64,000 bases of DNA, taken from positions 372,001-436,000 of the forward strand of contig NZ_JAKNSW010000001.1 of the NCBI RefSeq assembly GCF_023566355.1. The letters run 5' to 3'. The number at the start of each line of letters is the position of its first letter. The stretch's first letter is position 1. Origin of the DNA: Mesoplasma sp. JKS002658. Lineage in GTDB: Bacteria > Bacillota_I > Bacilli_A > Mycoplasmatales > Mycoplasmataceae. Made by a program: the position numbers and the translations under genes. The notes beneath the pieces are model-generated. The model was not told the origin of the DNA. It ran no database searches and saw only the letters and a program-made list of their open reading frames with translations. Positions 10,665-20,672 of this stretch are shown here, in pieces.

Positions 10665-12569
10665 TTATTTCTTTGCATTTTTCAACGCAATTAATTCACT
10701 TTTTTGCTTAAGTAAAATCAAAAGTTCTTTTTGTTTTTTTGATTTTTCTCCACTCAAAACACGTACTTTATCAGGATCAAAATTGTTTTGATCAACTTGT
10801 AATTCCAAGGCTTTTAATTCATCATTACCATCGCTAATTTCTTGACTTAATTGGTCAAACTTTGCTTGTCAAATAATGTCTTCTAATCCTTTGCTTGATA
10901 AGTGCATTTTAAAATTTTCTTTTGCTAAGGGTTGATTTAAAATCATTTTTAATTGGGCAACACTAGTTTGTAAAAGTTTGGATTTTTCAGCACTCAATAA
11001 ACTAAAAAAACGTTCTAAATCATTACCTTGATACTTATCCTCTAAATAGTAATTGATCAAGGTGTTACATACTTGTTGAAAATAATAACTATGTTGATCA
11101 GCACCAGCCAGATAAACAAGATTATCTTTAATTTCTGTGAGATAGTCTTTTGATTGTAAAAGAGCAATCAAAACTTTTAACTTCATATCTTCTTTACGAG
11201 TTTTTGGCTTTAGTGAAAATTGATTGTTATCATTTAAAATTTGAGGTGATGACCAATTGGTAACCTTTTTTTGCAAATTTTGACTTTGTTTTTGCTTAAA
11301 ACTATTTATTAAAATTTCCTTACTAATATTTAGTTTATTACTTAATTGGTCAAAAACACCATCCACTACCAGCAGATTTTTTTCATATTTTAATAGAGCA
11401 AAGATTTGTTCAATAATTGTTGTTTTTTTATCAACATTAATCACTTCATTTAAGGTAAATTTTTCTAGAAAAAATTCATACACATTAATAGAATGATCAA
11501 CCATTTTTTTTAAAGCTTCAACTTGATTTGTTTGCACTAATTCATCTGGATCCATTGCAGTTAAATTATCAACAATTGAAAACTCTAAGTCATTATTAAT
11601 CAATAATTTAGCAATTTTGTACATCGCATTAATTCCAGGGCCATCCCCATCTAAAAACAACTTAATTGGTTTTTTCAACTGTTTAAGAATGTTAATCTGA
11701 AAAGCACTTAAATTAGTCCCCATTAATGCCAAACAATTTGGATAACCAACCTTAGTTAGACTAATGACATCCATAAACCCTTCTAAAACAATAATATTAG
11801 CAAAACGTTCTTTATTTTTTAAGACATAATCAATGTTAAACATTACCTCTGACTTCTTAAAAATTAATGTTTCCCGGGTATTTAAATATTTTGGTTTTTC
11901 TTGATCAAGAACTCGGGCACTAAATCCAATAACATAACCATCTTTATTTTTAACTGGAAAAGTTATTCGGTTTTGGAAATAGTCATAAGTTTTTTGACTA
12001 GCTTGATTAGTGGTCGCTAGTCCAGCTTTCACAATTTCACCCTCAGCATAACCTAAACCAAGTAGATGTTGCATCAAATTATTTTCATAAGCAAAACCAA
12101 TCTGTCATTGACCAACCTGATCACGATCAATTTGACGTTGGTCAAGATAATTTCTTGCCATAATCCCTACCTTGTTATACAAAACAGCTTGATAGTAATT
12201 CGTAGCATCTTCGTTAATTTTAAACAGTAATTTTTGTTCGCTACTATAAGGGTCTTTAGGAATGTAGTCGTCAACATTACCTAAATCAATTCCATATTCT
12301 TTAGCAAGTTTAATTACTGCTAAAGGAAAAACAAGGTTATTAATTTTTTCAACAAACTGAATAATATTACCCCCAACCCCACAAGAAAAACACTTAAAAA
12401 TCTTCTTATCAGGCGAAACAATCATTGATGGAGTTTGATCAGCATGAAACAAACATAAACCAACATAATTTCGACCTTGTTTGTGCAAATTAGTGTACTT
12501 AGAAACTTCTTCCACAATATTTGTTTTTGTTAAAACTTCTTGAATTTTATTTTCAGAAATTCTTGCCAT
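10665..12569 (-). CDS. dnaG: DNA primase
   Basis: 634 aa. It makes RNA primers for lagging-strand synthesis with the replicative helicase. The CHC2 zinc finger is complete near residues 38-65 (CLFH, then CFSCG), followed by the RNA polymerase core. A Toprim fold includes VLEGFMDV and the acidic FLDGDGPG. The C-terminal part is the poorly conserved helicase-binding domain. One TGA-Trp is at about 155, and a second TGA lies close to the C-terminus. The stop lies a little past the alternative upstream ATG of rpoD. It starts 11 bases after glyS, giving the dnaG-rpoD arrangement of the classic macromolecular synthesis operon. Confidence 0.95.
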
Positions 12570-12580
12570 TTATTCACAAC

Positions 12581-13945
12581 CTATCGTTTTAAATAATCAA
12601 CCAAGTCGTTAATTTTGACCCTGGTTTGTTCCATTGTATCGCGATCTCTAAGTGTGACTTTTTGATCAGTTTCTGAGTCGTAATCATAAGTAATCACAAA
12701 AGGAGTTCCAATTGCATCTTGACGACGATAACGCTTACCAACATTACCAGTTTCATCATAAGTAGCATTAATACCTGATGCTAATAAATCAGCATAAATC
12801 TTTTGGGATGGTTGCGCTAAGTTTTTTTGCAAAGGCATCACTGAAACCAAGTAGGGAGCAAGTGCACGAGGAAGTTTTAAAACTTCCCGACTAGTTCCAT
12901 CCTTTAACTCTTCAATCACATAAAACTGGCAAAAAATCGCAAGTAGCAAACGTTCTAAACCTACACTTGGTTCAATTACATAGGGAATAATTTTTTGATT
13001 AGTTGTTGGGTCAAGATAAGTCAAATCAGCAGCAGAATTTTGAATATGTTGGGTCAAATCAAAATTACCTCGATTAGCAATTCCTCACAACTCACCTCAT
13101 CCAAAAGGAAAATCAAACTCGACATCAACAGTTTGAGTTGAATAATGAGCTAACTCTGTTTGGTCATGAGCACGGAACCGAAAATTAGATTCATCAAGTT
13201 GTAACACTTCAACAAGGAATTTTTTTACCATTGTCATTCAATACGCAAATCAGTCTGTTTGATCATCAGGAGCAAAAAAGAACTCTAATTCCATTTGTTC
13301 AAATTCACGAGTACGGAAGATAAAGTTCCCTGGAGTAATTTCATTTCGGAACGATTTTCCCATTTGTCCAATTCCAAACGGAAGTTTTTTTCGCAATGAA
13401 CGTTGGACGTTTTTAAAGTTGATAAAAATCCCTTGAGCAGTTTCTGGACGAAGATAAACAACACTATTTTCATCTTCTAAAACCCCTTGTTGCGTTTTAA
13501 ACATTAAACCAAAATTTCTAATCGGAGTAAAATCAGTCTTTCCGCATTTAGGACATTTAATTTCCTTAGTTTTTAAAAAGTCTTCTAATTCCTGATAACT
13601 CATCTTAGCAGCATTAACTTCAGGAAACTTTTCTTCAATCAATTTATCTGCACGTCAGCGACTTTGACAATTTTTGCAATCAACCAGAGGATCGTTAAAA
13701 CCATCAATATGTCCAGAGGCTTTTCAAACTTTATTATTCAAAAGAATTGAGCTGTCTAAACCAACATTATAAGGATTAGATTTTATAAAGAAATCTCACC
13801 ACAGGTTTTTAAGGTTCAACTTGATTTGTGCTCCCAAAGGACCATAATCCCAACTGTTTGCAAGGCCTCCATAAATCTCTGAACCTTGAAAAACAAAACC
13901 ATTAGTTTTTAAAAAACTAATTAGTTCCTCCATTTTTTTAACCAT
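12581..13945 (-). CDS. glyS: Glycyl-tRNA synthetase, class II alpha2 type
   Basis: 454 aa, typical of the dimeric eukaryote-like GlyRS of mollicutes. It charges tRNA-Gly. Seen: the zinc-binding cysteines (DCKNCQ, then CPKCGKTDF), class II motif 2 around [20 protein letters not shown], motif 3 [13 protein letters not shown], and a C-terminal anticodon-binding domain. Many TGA-Trp codons occur in the first third. The start ATG ([13 protein letters not shown]) has GGGGG about 8 bases upstream. It is the first gene after the strong promoter at 14002-14030 and heads the glyS-dnaG-rpoD operon. No T-box leader is present: the leader is only about 50 bases long. Confidence 0.95.
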
Positions 13946-14001
13946 ACATCCCCCGTAATCTATTAATTAACTGTTTAATCCTTTTGAAAATAACTACTGT
14001 G

Positions 14002-14030
14002 ATATTATGCTCCATAACCGTTTTTGTCAA
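14002..14030 (-). promoter_or_regulatory. Strong sigma-70 promoter of the glyS-dnaG-rpoD operon
   Basis: On the minus strand TTGACA (14025-14030), a 17-base spacer and TATAAT-like TAATAT (14002-14007), about 57 bases before the glyS ATG. It is the best match to the consensus in the window and lies just past the recO stop. Confidence 0.85.
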
Positions 14031-14045
14031 CCCACAATAAGTGTT

Positions 14046-14819
14046 TTACCAAACCTGAAGAAATGGTTGCATTTTAATTTGATAAAACGCAGCACTACTT
14101 ACTCCCAAAATGTTTTCATAATATTCCAAGTTCACGTTGATAAATAAAATTGCGGTTTTAATATCTAATTGAATATCATCAAATTCCTCAATTGGTAAAG
14201 TAGCAATTTGGTTTAAAAGCACAATGAATTCTGGAGCCTGAAGGACTTTGTCTTGATTTACCATGAGAGCAAAATCTTGATCACAAACAACCCCATAATC
14301 AAACAAACTCAAAAACCGAGGATGGCTGAGTTTTTTTTGACAATAAGCACAATGAATTAAATCTCATAACGAATTGTTGTATTTTAAACTGCGATACAAA
14401 TAGATAGCAAAGTTTTTTAATAAAAAGTTGTGCTGGTCTAATTTTGTGAAAATAAATTTTAATAATTGATAATATTCATAACTTTTTTCACCATCCCGAA
14501 AAAAACTTAAGCTTACTGTAGTAATTGCTGATGCTAACAAGTAATTAAAATAGGCATCAGCAATCCTAGCATGAGTTTCAATTAAATGCGCTTTTTTCAA
14601 CTTTGACAAACGGTTAGTTGGTGATTTAAAAATCTCAAAATTTGCAGCAGTGAAAAGCTGAAGAGCAGTTTTATTTTTACTAGTTATTCTTCTAACGCCT
14701 GGAGCATAAAAACTAATTAACCCGTATTCTTTACAAAAAACAGTAATGATTTCATCATAATCTTCATAATCAAGTTTTTTTAACACAAAGCCTTCAATCG
14801 TTTTCAAATTACTCACCAA
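14046..14819 (-). CDS. recO: DNA repair protein RecO
   Basis: 257 aa with a TGA-Trp at about 153. RecO loads RecA on SSB-coated DNA in the RecFOR pathway. The N-terminal OB fold begins TIEGFVLKKLDYEDYDEI and runs into the KTALQLFTAANFEIF stretch usual in RecO. A CAYC pair near 158 is part of the zinc site; the second cysteine pair is reduced. The gene begins immediately at the era stop codon (TAG then TTG GTG), so it uses TTG or the next codon GTG; no ribosome site is visible and translation is probably coupled to era. Confidence 0.92.
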
Positions 14820-15728
14820 CTAATACTTGTTTTTGTCATAACCCATCTTTTTAATCAATGAGGCAGATTTTTTTCAATCTCGTTCAACTTTTACCCGCAG
14901 TTGCAGTTCGACCTCTTTTTGATAAATTGTGACTAATTCTTTTTTTACCTTGTACTTAATATCTTGAATCTTCTTACCATTTTTTCCGATTAAAATCCCT
15001 TTTTGCGAATCGCGTTCTACAAAAATGGTAGCCCTAATTTGCATCAACTCCCCATCATCTTCAAGTTCATCAACCAAAACTGCAACACTATGAGGCACTT
15101 CTTGTCCGGTTTTTAACAATACTTGCTCGCGAATTAATTCTTTAATATAAAACCGGTTAGGTTGATCAGTGATTTGATCAGGAGCAAAAAAGGCAAAATC
15201 ATTTGGCAAGTCACGCAAAATCAGTTCTAATAAGGTATCAATGTTCTTGCGAGTAGTGCTGGAAATTAAAATTGTTTCATCAGGATTAAAGAGTTTTTTT
15301 CATTCAGTTACTTTTTGAATCAAGGCTTCTTTTGGAAGTAAATCTGCTTTGGTTAAAACTAAAAACTGGGGAATGTTTGTTTGTTTTTTTAATTGCTCTA
15401 AAATATAAAGATCATTTTTCCCAATTTTTTCATCCACGGGTGCTAAAAAAAGGATTATATCAGTATCTTTAAGACTCTGAAAAGCACTGCTATTCATTAA
15501 CTTATCAATACCATCTTTCGCTGTATGAAACCCTGGAGTATCAACAAAAACAATTTGATACTCACCAGGAACATTCAAAATGCCACGGATATTATTTCTA
15601 GTAGTTTGAGGTTTATTGGTCACAATCGAAACTTTATGACCAATTAGTTCGTTAATTAAACTTGACTTGCCAACATTTGGTCGACCAATCACACTTACAA
15701 AACCAGATTTAAACTTCTTCTCACTCAT
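14820..15728 (-). CDS. era: GTPase Era
   Basis: 302 aa. Era is a ribosome-assembly GTPase that binds the 3' end of 16S rRNA. G motifs: GRPNVGKSS (G1), DTPGFH (G3), TKAD (G4) and SST (G5). A C-terminal KH domain with the GKNGKKIQDI loop follows. TGA-Trp codons occur in the middle and near the end. The AGGAG ribosome site overlaps the ybeY stop codon. The gene order ybeY-era-recO is conserved in Firmicutes. Confidence 0.96.
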
Positions 15729-15737
15729 CTTTAACTC

Positions 15738-16229
15738 CTATGCTAAATAACTTTCCTCATCGTAAATAACTTCATAATTAATCCCTGCAGCTTTTAAAAT
15801 TTCGGCTTGAAGCAAAAACATTTGCTCCTCTTGAGCAGAACTTTTTTCATGATCATAACCCAATAAATGCAAAAATCCGTGAACGAATAAAAAAGCCATT
15901 TCTTCTCTAAGTTTATGATGGTACTTTATTGCTTTTTGTTGAGCAACTTCATAACAAACAAACAAATCGCCTAGTTCATGTTCATCAACAACCATTTCTA
16001 CATCAGCACTCATTGTTAAAGGAAAAGAAATTACATCAGGTACATACTCTTCTTTTCGATACTTTTGGTTAATCAACAAAGCCTCTGACTTAACAACTCA
16101 AATTACTGCTAAAGTCAAATTATCTTTTAAACCTAAAATTTTAATTCCCGTTACTAAGAGTTCTTGATACAGTTTTTCTCACTCCATCATTGCAATACTA
16201 GTTTTATTTAAAAAAGAAATTTCACTCAT
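15738..16229 (-). CDS. ybeY: Endoribonuclease YbeY, rRNA maturation factor
   Basis: 163 aa. YbeY is a zinc endoribonuclease needed for 16S rRNA 3' end maturation. The metal-binding signature HGFLHLLGYDH is complete near residue 117. I start it at ATG 16229 (MSEISFLNK); two TGA-Trp codons (MMEWEKL and AVIWVV) lie before the best conserved part. The ribosome site is weak. It lies 24 bases after the small membrane gene and 9 bases before era. Confidence 0.93.
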
Positions 16230-16253
16230 TTACTCACACTTTTCTGGTCTTAA

Positions 16254-16586
16254 TTATATATGAAAAACTACCTTAAAAAAATAAGCCAAATAAGTCATTT
16301 TTCCGTATTGATAATAAAAAATTGGTTTTGGTTTTTCGATTAAAAAAGTCTCGTTTTGAATTTCATAAACATTATTTTCCAAATAAACTAAGTGGTGATA
16401 AACCTTAATGTTTTGATGATTATTACAATAAACTTCACTTAAAACATGAGAACATTTCACATAACCAATTTGGTTAATAATTTCTGATTCCAAGACCTGA
16501 TAAAGATTAATCCGCAATGTGGTCAAAACCACTAAAACTATTCCAACAATTAATCCTAAAAAGATTAAACACCACCACTTCTTCAT
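16254..16586 (-). CDS. Small membrane-anchored protein next to the C39 peptidase gene
   Basis: 110 aa, not recognised. The N-terminus MKKWW is followed by one strong membrane segment (about 6-28); the remaining 80 residues should face outside and carry two cysteines 9 positions apart (CSHVLSEVYC), able to form a disulfide. There is no lipobox and no double-glycine leader. The ATG has an excellent GGAGG at 7 bases, embedded in the last codons of the C39 gene, with a 1-base gap between the genes. This tight coupling suggests joint function: an accessory subunit, or less likely a substrate. Confidence 0.75.
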   Translation of the reverse strand: MKKWWCLIFLGLIVGIVLVVLTTLRINLYQVLESEIINQIGYVKCSHVLSEVYCNNHQNIKVYHHLVYLENNVYEIQNETFLIEKPKPIFYYQYGKMTYLAYFFKVVFHI

Positions 16587-16587
16587 G

Positions 16588-18384
16588 CTAATCCTCCACA
16601 AAAATCAAGATTTTATCCTTTAAATTTTCAATCAATTGTTGTTTAATTTCTGAATACTCATCTAAAGTAATTTTTTCTATTAAAATAATTTTTTGCTCAC
16701 AAAAACAAACACTCAAGATTGTTAATAGTTGTCTTTGTTGAGAGTTTAAATAATCAGTGTTTGTGGTTAAATCAATCGCATATTTTTCCAAATAGCCTTG
16801 CATTTTCATTGTTTGAAAAAGTCTTAAATTTGAACTAGAACCAAAATTAAATAAATTATTACTTGTCAACTCGTTAGCTAAGATTGCTTGATTAGTCTGA
16901 TAAATTTGATTAGTTGTCAGTCAAACTTTTAGGGGTTGATAATCAATTAACAAATATTGTTTTTCAAGATCAGCAATAGTTAAATGATGGTCGTTAACCT
17001 GTTGATGATTAAAAGTGATTACTACTTCTTCACGATTAATTGAAAAAACAGGGTGAAAAATCATCGTTGAAGGTTGCGAAATTTTTACCAACCAAATTAA
17101 ATCTAAAAAACGATCAATTTGTACGTTATAGACTAAAATAATGTTGATAAAAATTAAGAAACTTGTTAAATTCAAAACCTGAAAATTCAAAGTCAAAAAC
17201 ATTAAGACATAAAACCCTAAAATAACCAATTTTTCTAAAGTATTGAAAAGTAACAACCAACTAGAAGATTGAATTAACTTTTTGTTTTCAACTCTCTTTG
17301 TTGCATAATATTTTTTAAGATTAGTTTTATTGATGATTGTTCCATAATCACGAATGATTGTCTTGATTAAAACTTGAGAATGATGGTTAAAAAACTGTTC
17401 AGAAGTTGAAATACTATAAAAATGTTTTACTTTTATTCCTTTAACAATCATCATTAAAAAGATTAATAAACAAGAACTAAAGAAAAACATTTTTGAAAAA
17501 GTAATTAAAACATAGCTAATAAAAATCGCAAAACCAACCAAAGCAAACATCGTTGCAAAGAGTTGATTAAGTGCTTTTCTAAAATTTAAATTTCGTTGAA
17601 TTTGATTAAAGATAAAGTCATGATGATTTGTTTGCAGCCAAACTTGAAGACTTTGAGCATACATAGAAAGATAATCAACATATTCTTGTGCATCCTTTTT
17701 TATTAAACTTTTTTTCAATCACAAACTTAATCCAGATAACGCCATCCATCCCAAAATCAAGCATCCAATGACAAACGCAACCTTTACTACTTGTTTTCAA
17801 GTAAAGAAAAAATAGTTTGTAATCATTATTTTGATAAACATGCTACTAAAAAGCAAACTTAAAGTAGCTAAAAAGTCAAAAAGATTTAACAATAAATAGT
17901 TCAATCAATTCCGACTTAAAAGCTGCAAAGCAATTCTTCAACCAAACTTAAAATGATTAGTAACAATCGGAGTACTCTTTTGGTTTTGAAAAACTAAAAC
18001 ATTTCCATTCATCATCTGTTTTAAAGTTTTAAGACTAATTACCTGAACTTTGGTACAATCTGGATCAAAGACTAAAAACTTTTGCAAACTTTGTTTTTCT
18101 AAAACTACATAGTGATTTTCACCACCAGGCTTTCTTATATCCACTAGTACTGGAAAGAACAATTCATTTAAATCATCAAAACTTTCCAGATAATAACCTT
18201 CCACTAAAAGTTGATAACTATTTAAAAGTTTTTCAAGTTCATAAAAACTTAACTCATTACGAGCATAATGATGCTTAACTTTAAATTCTCCTAAATCCAT
18301 CGTTGTTTTAGAAAAGTGATGCAAAATCATTAAAGCACAAGCCATACCACAATCATTGATATCAAGTTGTTGAACTAATTTCAC
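16588..18384 (-). CDS. C39-peptidase/ABC-exporter-like protein with degenerate ATPase domain
   Basis: 598 aa, against about 700 for peptidase-containing exporters. An N-terminal C39 peptidase (1-125) keeps the catalytic set: Q6, C12 in NDCGMAC, H91 in GENHYVV and D107 in FDPD. Residues about 150-440 form a membrane domain. The C-terminal part (about 445-598) aligns by eye with an exporter ATPase from the A-loop-distal region onward (IADLEKQYLLIDYQP resembles the Q-loop strand), but the whole Walker A segment is missing. The signature reads LNSQQ (546-550) and the Walker B region IILIEK lacks the catalytic DE. The start is GTG behind a GGGAGG site. Family members cleave double-glycine leaders during export. 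This one could cleave but not hydrolyse ATP alone. Confidence 0.85.
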
Positions 18385-18439
18385 CAGGATATTTTTCCTC
18401 CCTATTAAAGAATAAGAGAAGAATCTCTGTTTTTTTCAA

Positions 18440-19009
18440 CTAACGGTAATTCATCACTAATTGTTGAGCTAGTGCTTCTTTTTTCTCTGGACCTTGAAAA
18501 TATTCAACTACTTTCAAAGCAAACTGAATTGCTCCCCCAGCACTTGAACCAGTGATAATGTTTTTATCAACAATCGCAGCTTGGTTAAGATCACTGATAG
18601 CATCAGTTAAAAACTGGTCTGAACCAGGAAAATGGGTAATCTTTTTCTTAGTGAGAATCCCAGCTTTTCCCAAAACTTGGGGAGCAGCACAAATCGCTCC
18701 AACCAGTTTTTGTTCTTGATTAAAGACTTGAACTAGTTCAACTAAAACATCAGATGTTAGCAAAGGTTTTTCACCACTTTCAACACCTTTTCCTCCTGGA
18801 ATTAAAATCCCGTCATACTGATTAGAATCAAATTCAGCAAAATTTAAATCTGGTAAAATCTTAATTTGGTGAGCACCAATAAGAGTGGCTTGATTGTACA
18901 AACTCACAATATCAACCTTAATGCCTGCTCTTCGCAAAACATCAACACTTGCAACCATCTCAATTTCTTCAAAGTTGTTACCAACCATCATCGCTAAATA
19001 AGTTTTCAT
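18440..19009 (-). CDS. DJ-1/PfpI family protein
   Basis: 189 aa. The family includes protein/DNA deglycases, chaperones and proteases of the class-I glutaminase fold. The nucleophile elbow GAICAAP has its cysteine at 107, and the conserved glutamate lies in FEEIEMV (about 13-19), both typical of DJ-1-type members. No TGA codons occur. AAGGAG precedes the ATG, with a TATAAT box further upstream. The C39 gene follows after 55 bases that include a small hairpin, so co-transcription is possible but not certain. The exact reaction cannot be told from sequence. Confidence 0.93.
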   Translation of the reverse strand: MKTYLAMMVGNNFEEIEMVASVDVLRRAGIKVDIVSLYNQATLIGAHQIKILPDLNFAEFDSNQYDGILIPGGKGVESGEKPLLTSDVLVELVQVFNQEQKLVGAICAAPQVLGKAGILTKKKITHFPGSDQFLTDAISDLNQAAIVDKNIITGSSAGGAIQFALKVVEYFQGPEKKEALAQQLVMNYR

Positions 19010-19032
19010 TGTATCTTCTCCTTGTTATCCTG

Positions 19033-19038
19033 ATTATA
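19033..19038 (-). promoter_or_regulatory. -10 box for the DJ-1 gene
   Basis: TATAAT on the minus strand, 24 bases before the ATG, located between the terminator of the ABC unit and the gene. No clear -35 box is seen. Confidence 0.55.
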
Positions 19039-19053
19039 TGCTTTTTAACACAG

Positions 19054-19081
19054 AAAAAAATAAGTCCAAATTAAACTTATC
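19054..19081 (-). terminator. Terminator of the four-gene ABC unit
   Basis: A 6-bp stem (ATAAGT/ACTTAT) is followed on the minus strand by seven T residues, about 55 bases past the stop of the ATPase gene. The stem is short and AT-rich but the T run is good. Confidence 0.55.
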
Positions 19082-19133
19082 AAGTAAAAAATAATGAGTA
19101 AAAAGTGGTGCTTAATAAATTAATCGTTTCAAA

Positions 19134-20633
19134 TTATCAAACTAACTTTGCTACTAAATCAACAAAAAACTTGTTTTTTAAGAATTTCTTATTTAAAAAT
19201 TTAATTTTGTTCGAATATTTATGTTTTTCAATTTTAGCAAGAATTTCTTTCACATCATCATTTAAAACAATAGCATCTTTAGCAACTTTAAGCGCTAAAG
19301 AAACAATCATATACTCATGAACAGTTAAAAAACTCATTTTTAAGGCACGATCTAGATTTATTGAAAATTGTCGGGTTTTTTTACTGCCAAAAAGACAGTT
19401 CTTAACACTTTCAAAAAGTTCAACAAATAATTGTCGCTCATTCATATTGCCATACGATAAACCCATTAATAGTTCATTAATTTTTATCAACTCTTCTATT
19501 TCTTCTTGAGTTGGTTCTAACTCATTATTAAAAATCGAGTTATCATAAATTTCTAACTTTTTATTTTTTAGAATTCTTAAAAGGTTAACCGAATTACTTG
19601 TTCGCGCTTTTTTAAATTCTTTAAAGTAAAAATCAATTTCTTTATTGATAGTAGATTGACCCAAAGAAAAAGTAATTGAATCAAAATCCATTGGTAAATT
19701 AATTAAATCTTTAATTTCAATTTTATATTTTTCACAAATTTCAAAAAAGATATTAATATTCTTTTTAAACCTATCTTCCATTCCTAAAACAAGGTAATTT
19801 TCTTCTTTTTGATATTCATAAACTTTAATTTCGTGATTAAGTAATTCCGATACTAAATTAGCATAAACTTCATCTGATAAGACTGATTGAAAATAAACTT
19901 GACTGCGATAAATTAGTTTAAAATACTCAATACTATCATTAAAAATCACGCGACCCTGATCTAATAAAATAATGTGGTCTGCTAAATCGATAGCTTCACT
20001 AATGTTGTGAACCACAAGAACAATGGTCGAATTTTTCTTATATTCTTTTAAGAAGTTGATAATTTTTTTTCTTCATCCCGAGTCAAGATTAGCTCCTGGT
20101 TCATCTAATAATAACAATTTGGGATATTTTAAAACTGAAATAATAAAATTAACCCTGTTTTTCATCCCTCAAGAAAAACTTGAGACTTTTTTATTTCGTT
20201 CTTTATATAAATCTGTGAACTTCATTAATTCTTCAATGCGAGTTTTTGCTTCTTTTGCCTTAATCCCAAAAACACTTGCCAATTGAAATAAATATTTTCC
20301 CAAAGCAATATCAGTTGATAAAAAATCCATTTGTGAATAAGAACCAATTTGATCATTGACCGAAGTTCGATCAATTGCTTTTCGATCAACTCCATCAATA
20401 AAAATTTTTCCCCGATAACGGATATAAGTTCCTAGAATTGAATTTAAAATAACACTCTTCCCTGATCCACTTGCTCCTAAGATTAAAGTACATTTATTTT
20501 TAGGAATCTCGAAATCAATTGGTCCAATTTTTTGTTTAATGCGAACTGAACCAAACCTTTTTTCATAACCTTTTAAAACAATCATCGCATTATCTTCATT
20601 TTGTTGCTTTTCTCTAACTTTATTCATAATCAT
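19134..20633 (-). CDS. ABC transporter ATP-binding protein with long C-terminal extension
   Basis: 499 aa, about twice a normal ATPase subunit. The nucleotide-binding domain covers 17 to about 240: Walker A GASGSGKS, a signature region reading VSSFSWGMKNR in place of LSGGQ, Walker B LLLLDEPGANLDSG and the switch histidine in VVHNISEA. The Walker motifs are intact, while the signature is strongly altered. The final 260 residues are Lys/Glu/Phe-rich, probably helical, and match no domain I know. After TGA-Trp the protein ends at TAA. GAGG lies 8 bases before the ATG. It follows the permease gene and is most likely its motor. Confidence 0.85.
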
Positions 20634-20672
20634 TATTACTTCCTCACCCCTCTTTGCAGTTTTTTAATTAAA

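Noticed and set aside
13946-14001. T-box riboswitch before glyS
   Set aside because: The leader is only about 50 bases and lacks the T-box sequence and specifier stem.
18414-18440. Small hairpin (AGAGA/TCTCT) with a long T run on the plus strand between the DJ-1 and C39 genes
   Set aside because: It would act as a terminator for plus-strand transcription, but no plus-strand gene is present; on the minus strand the tail is poor.
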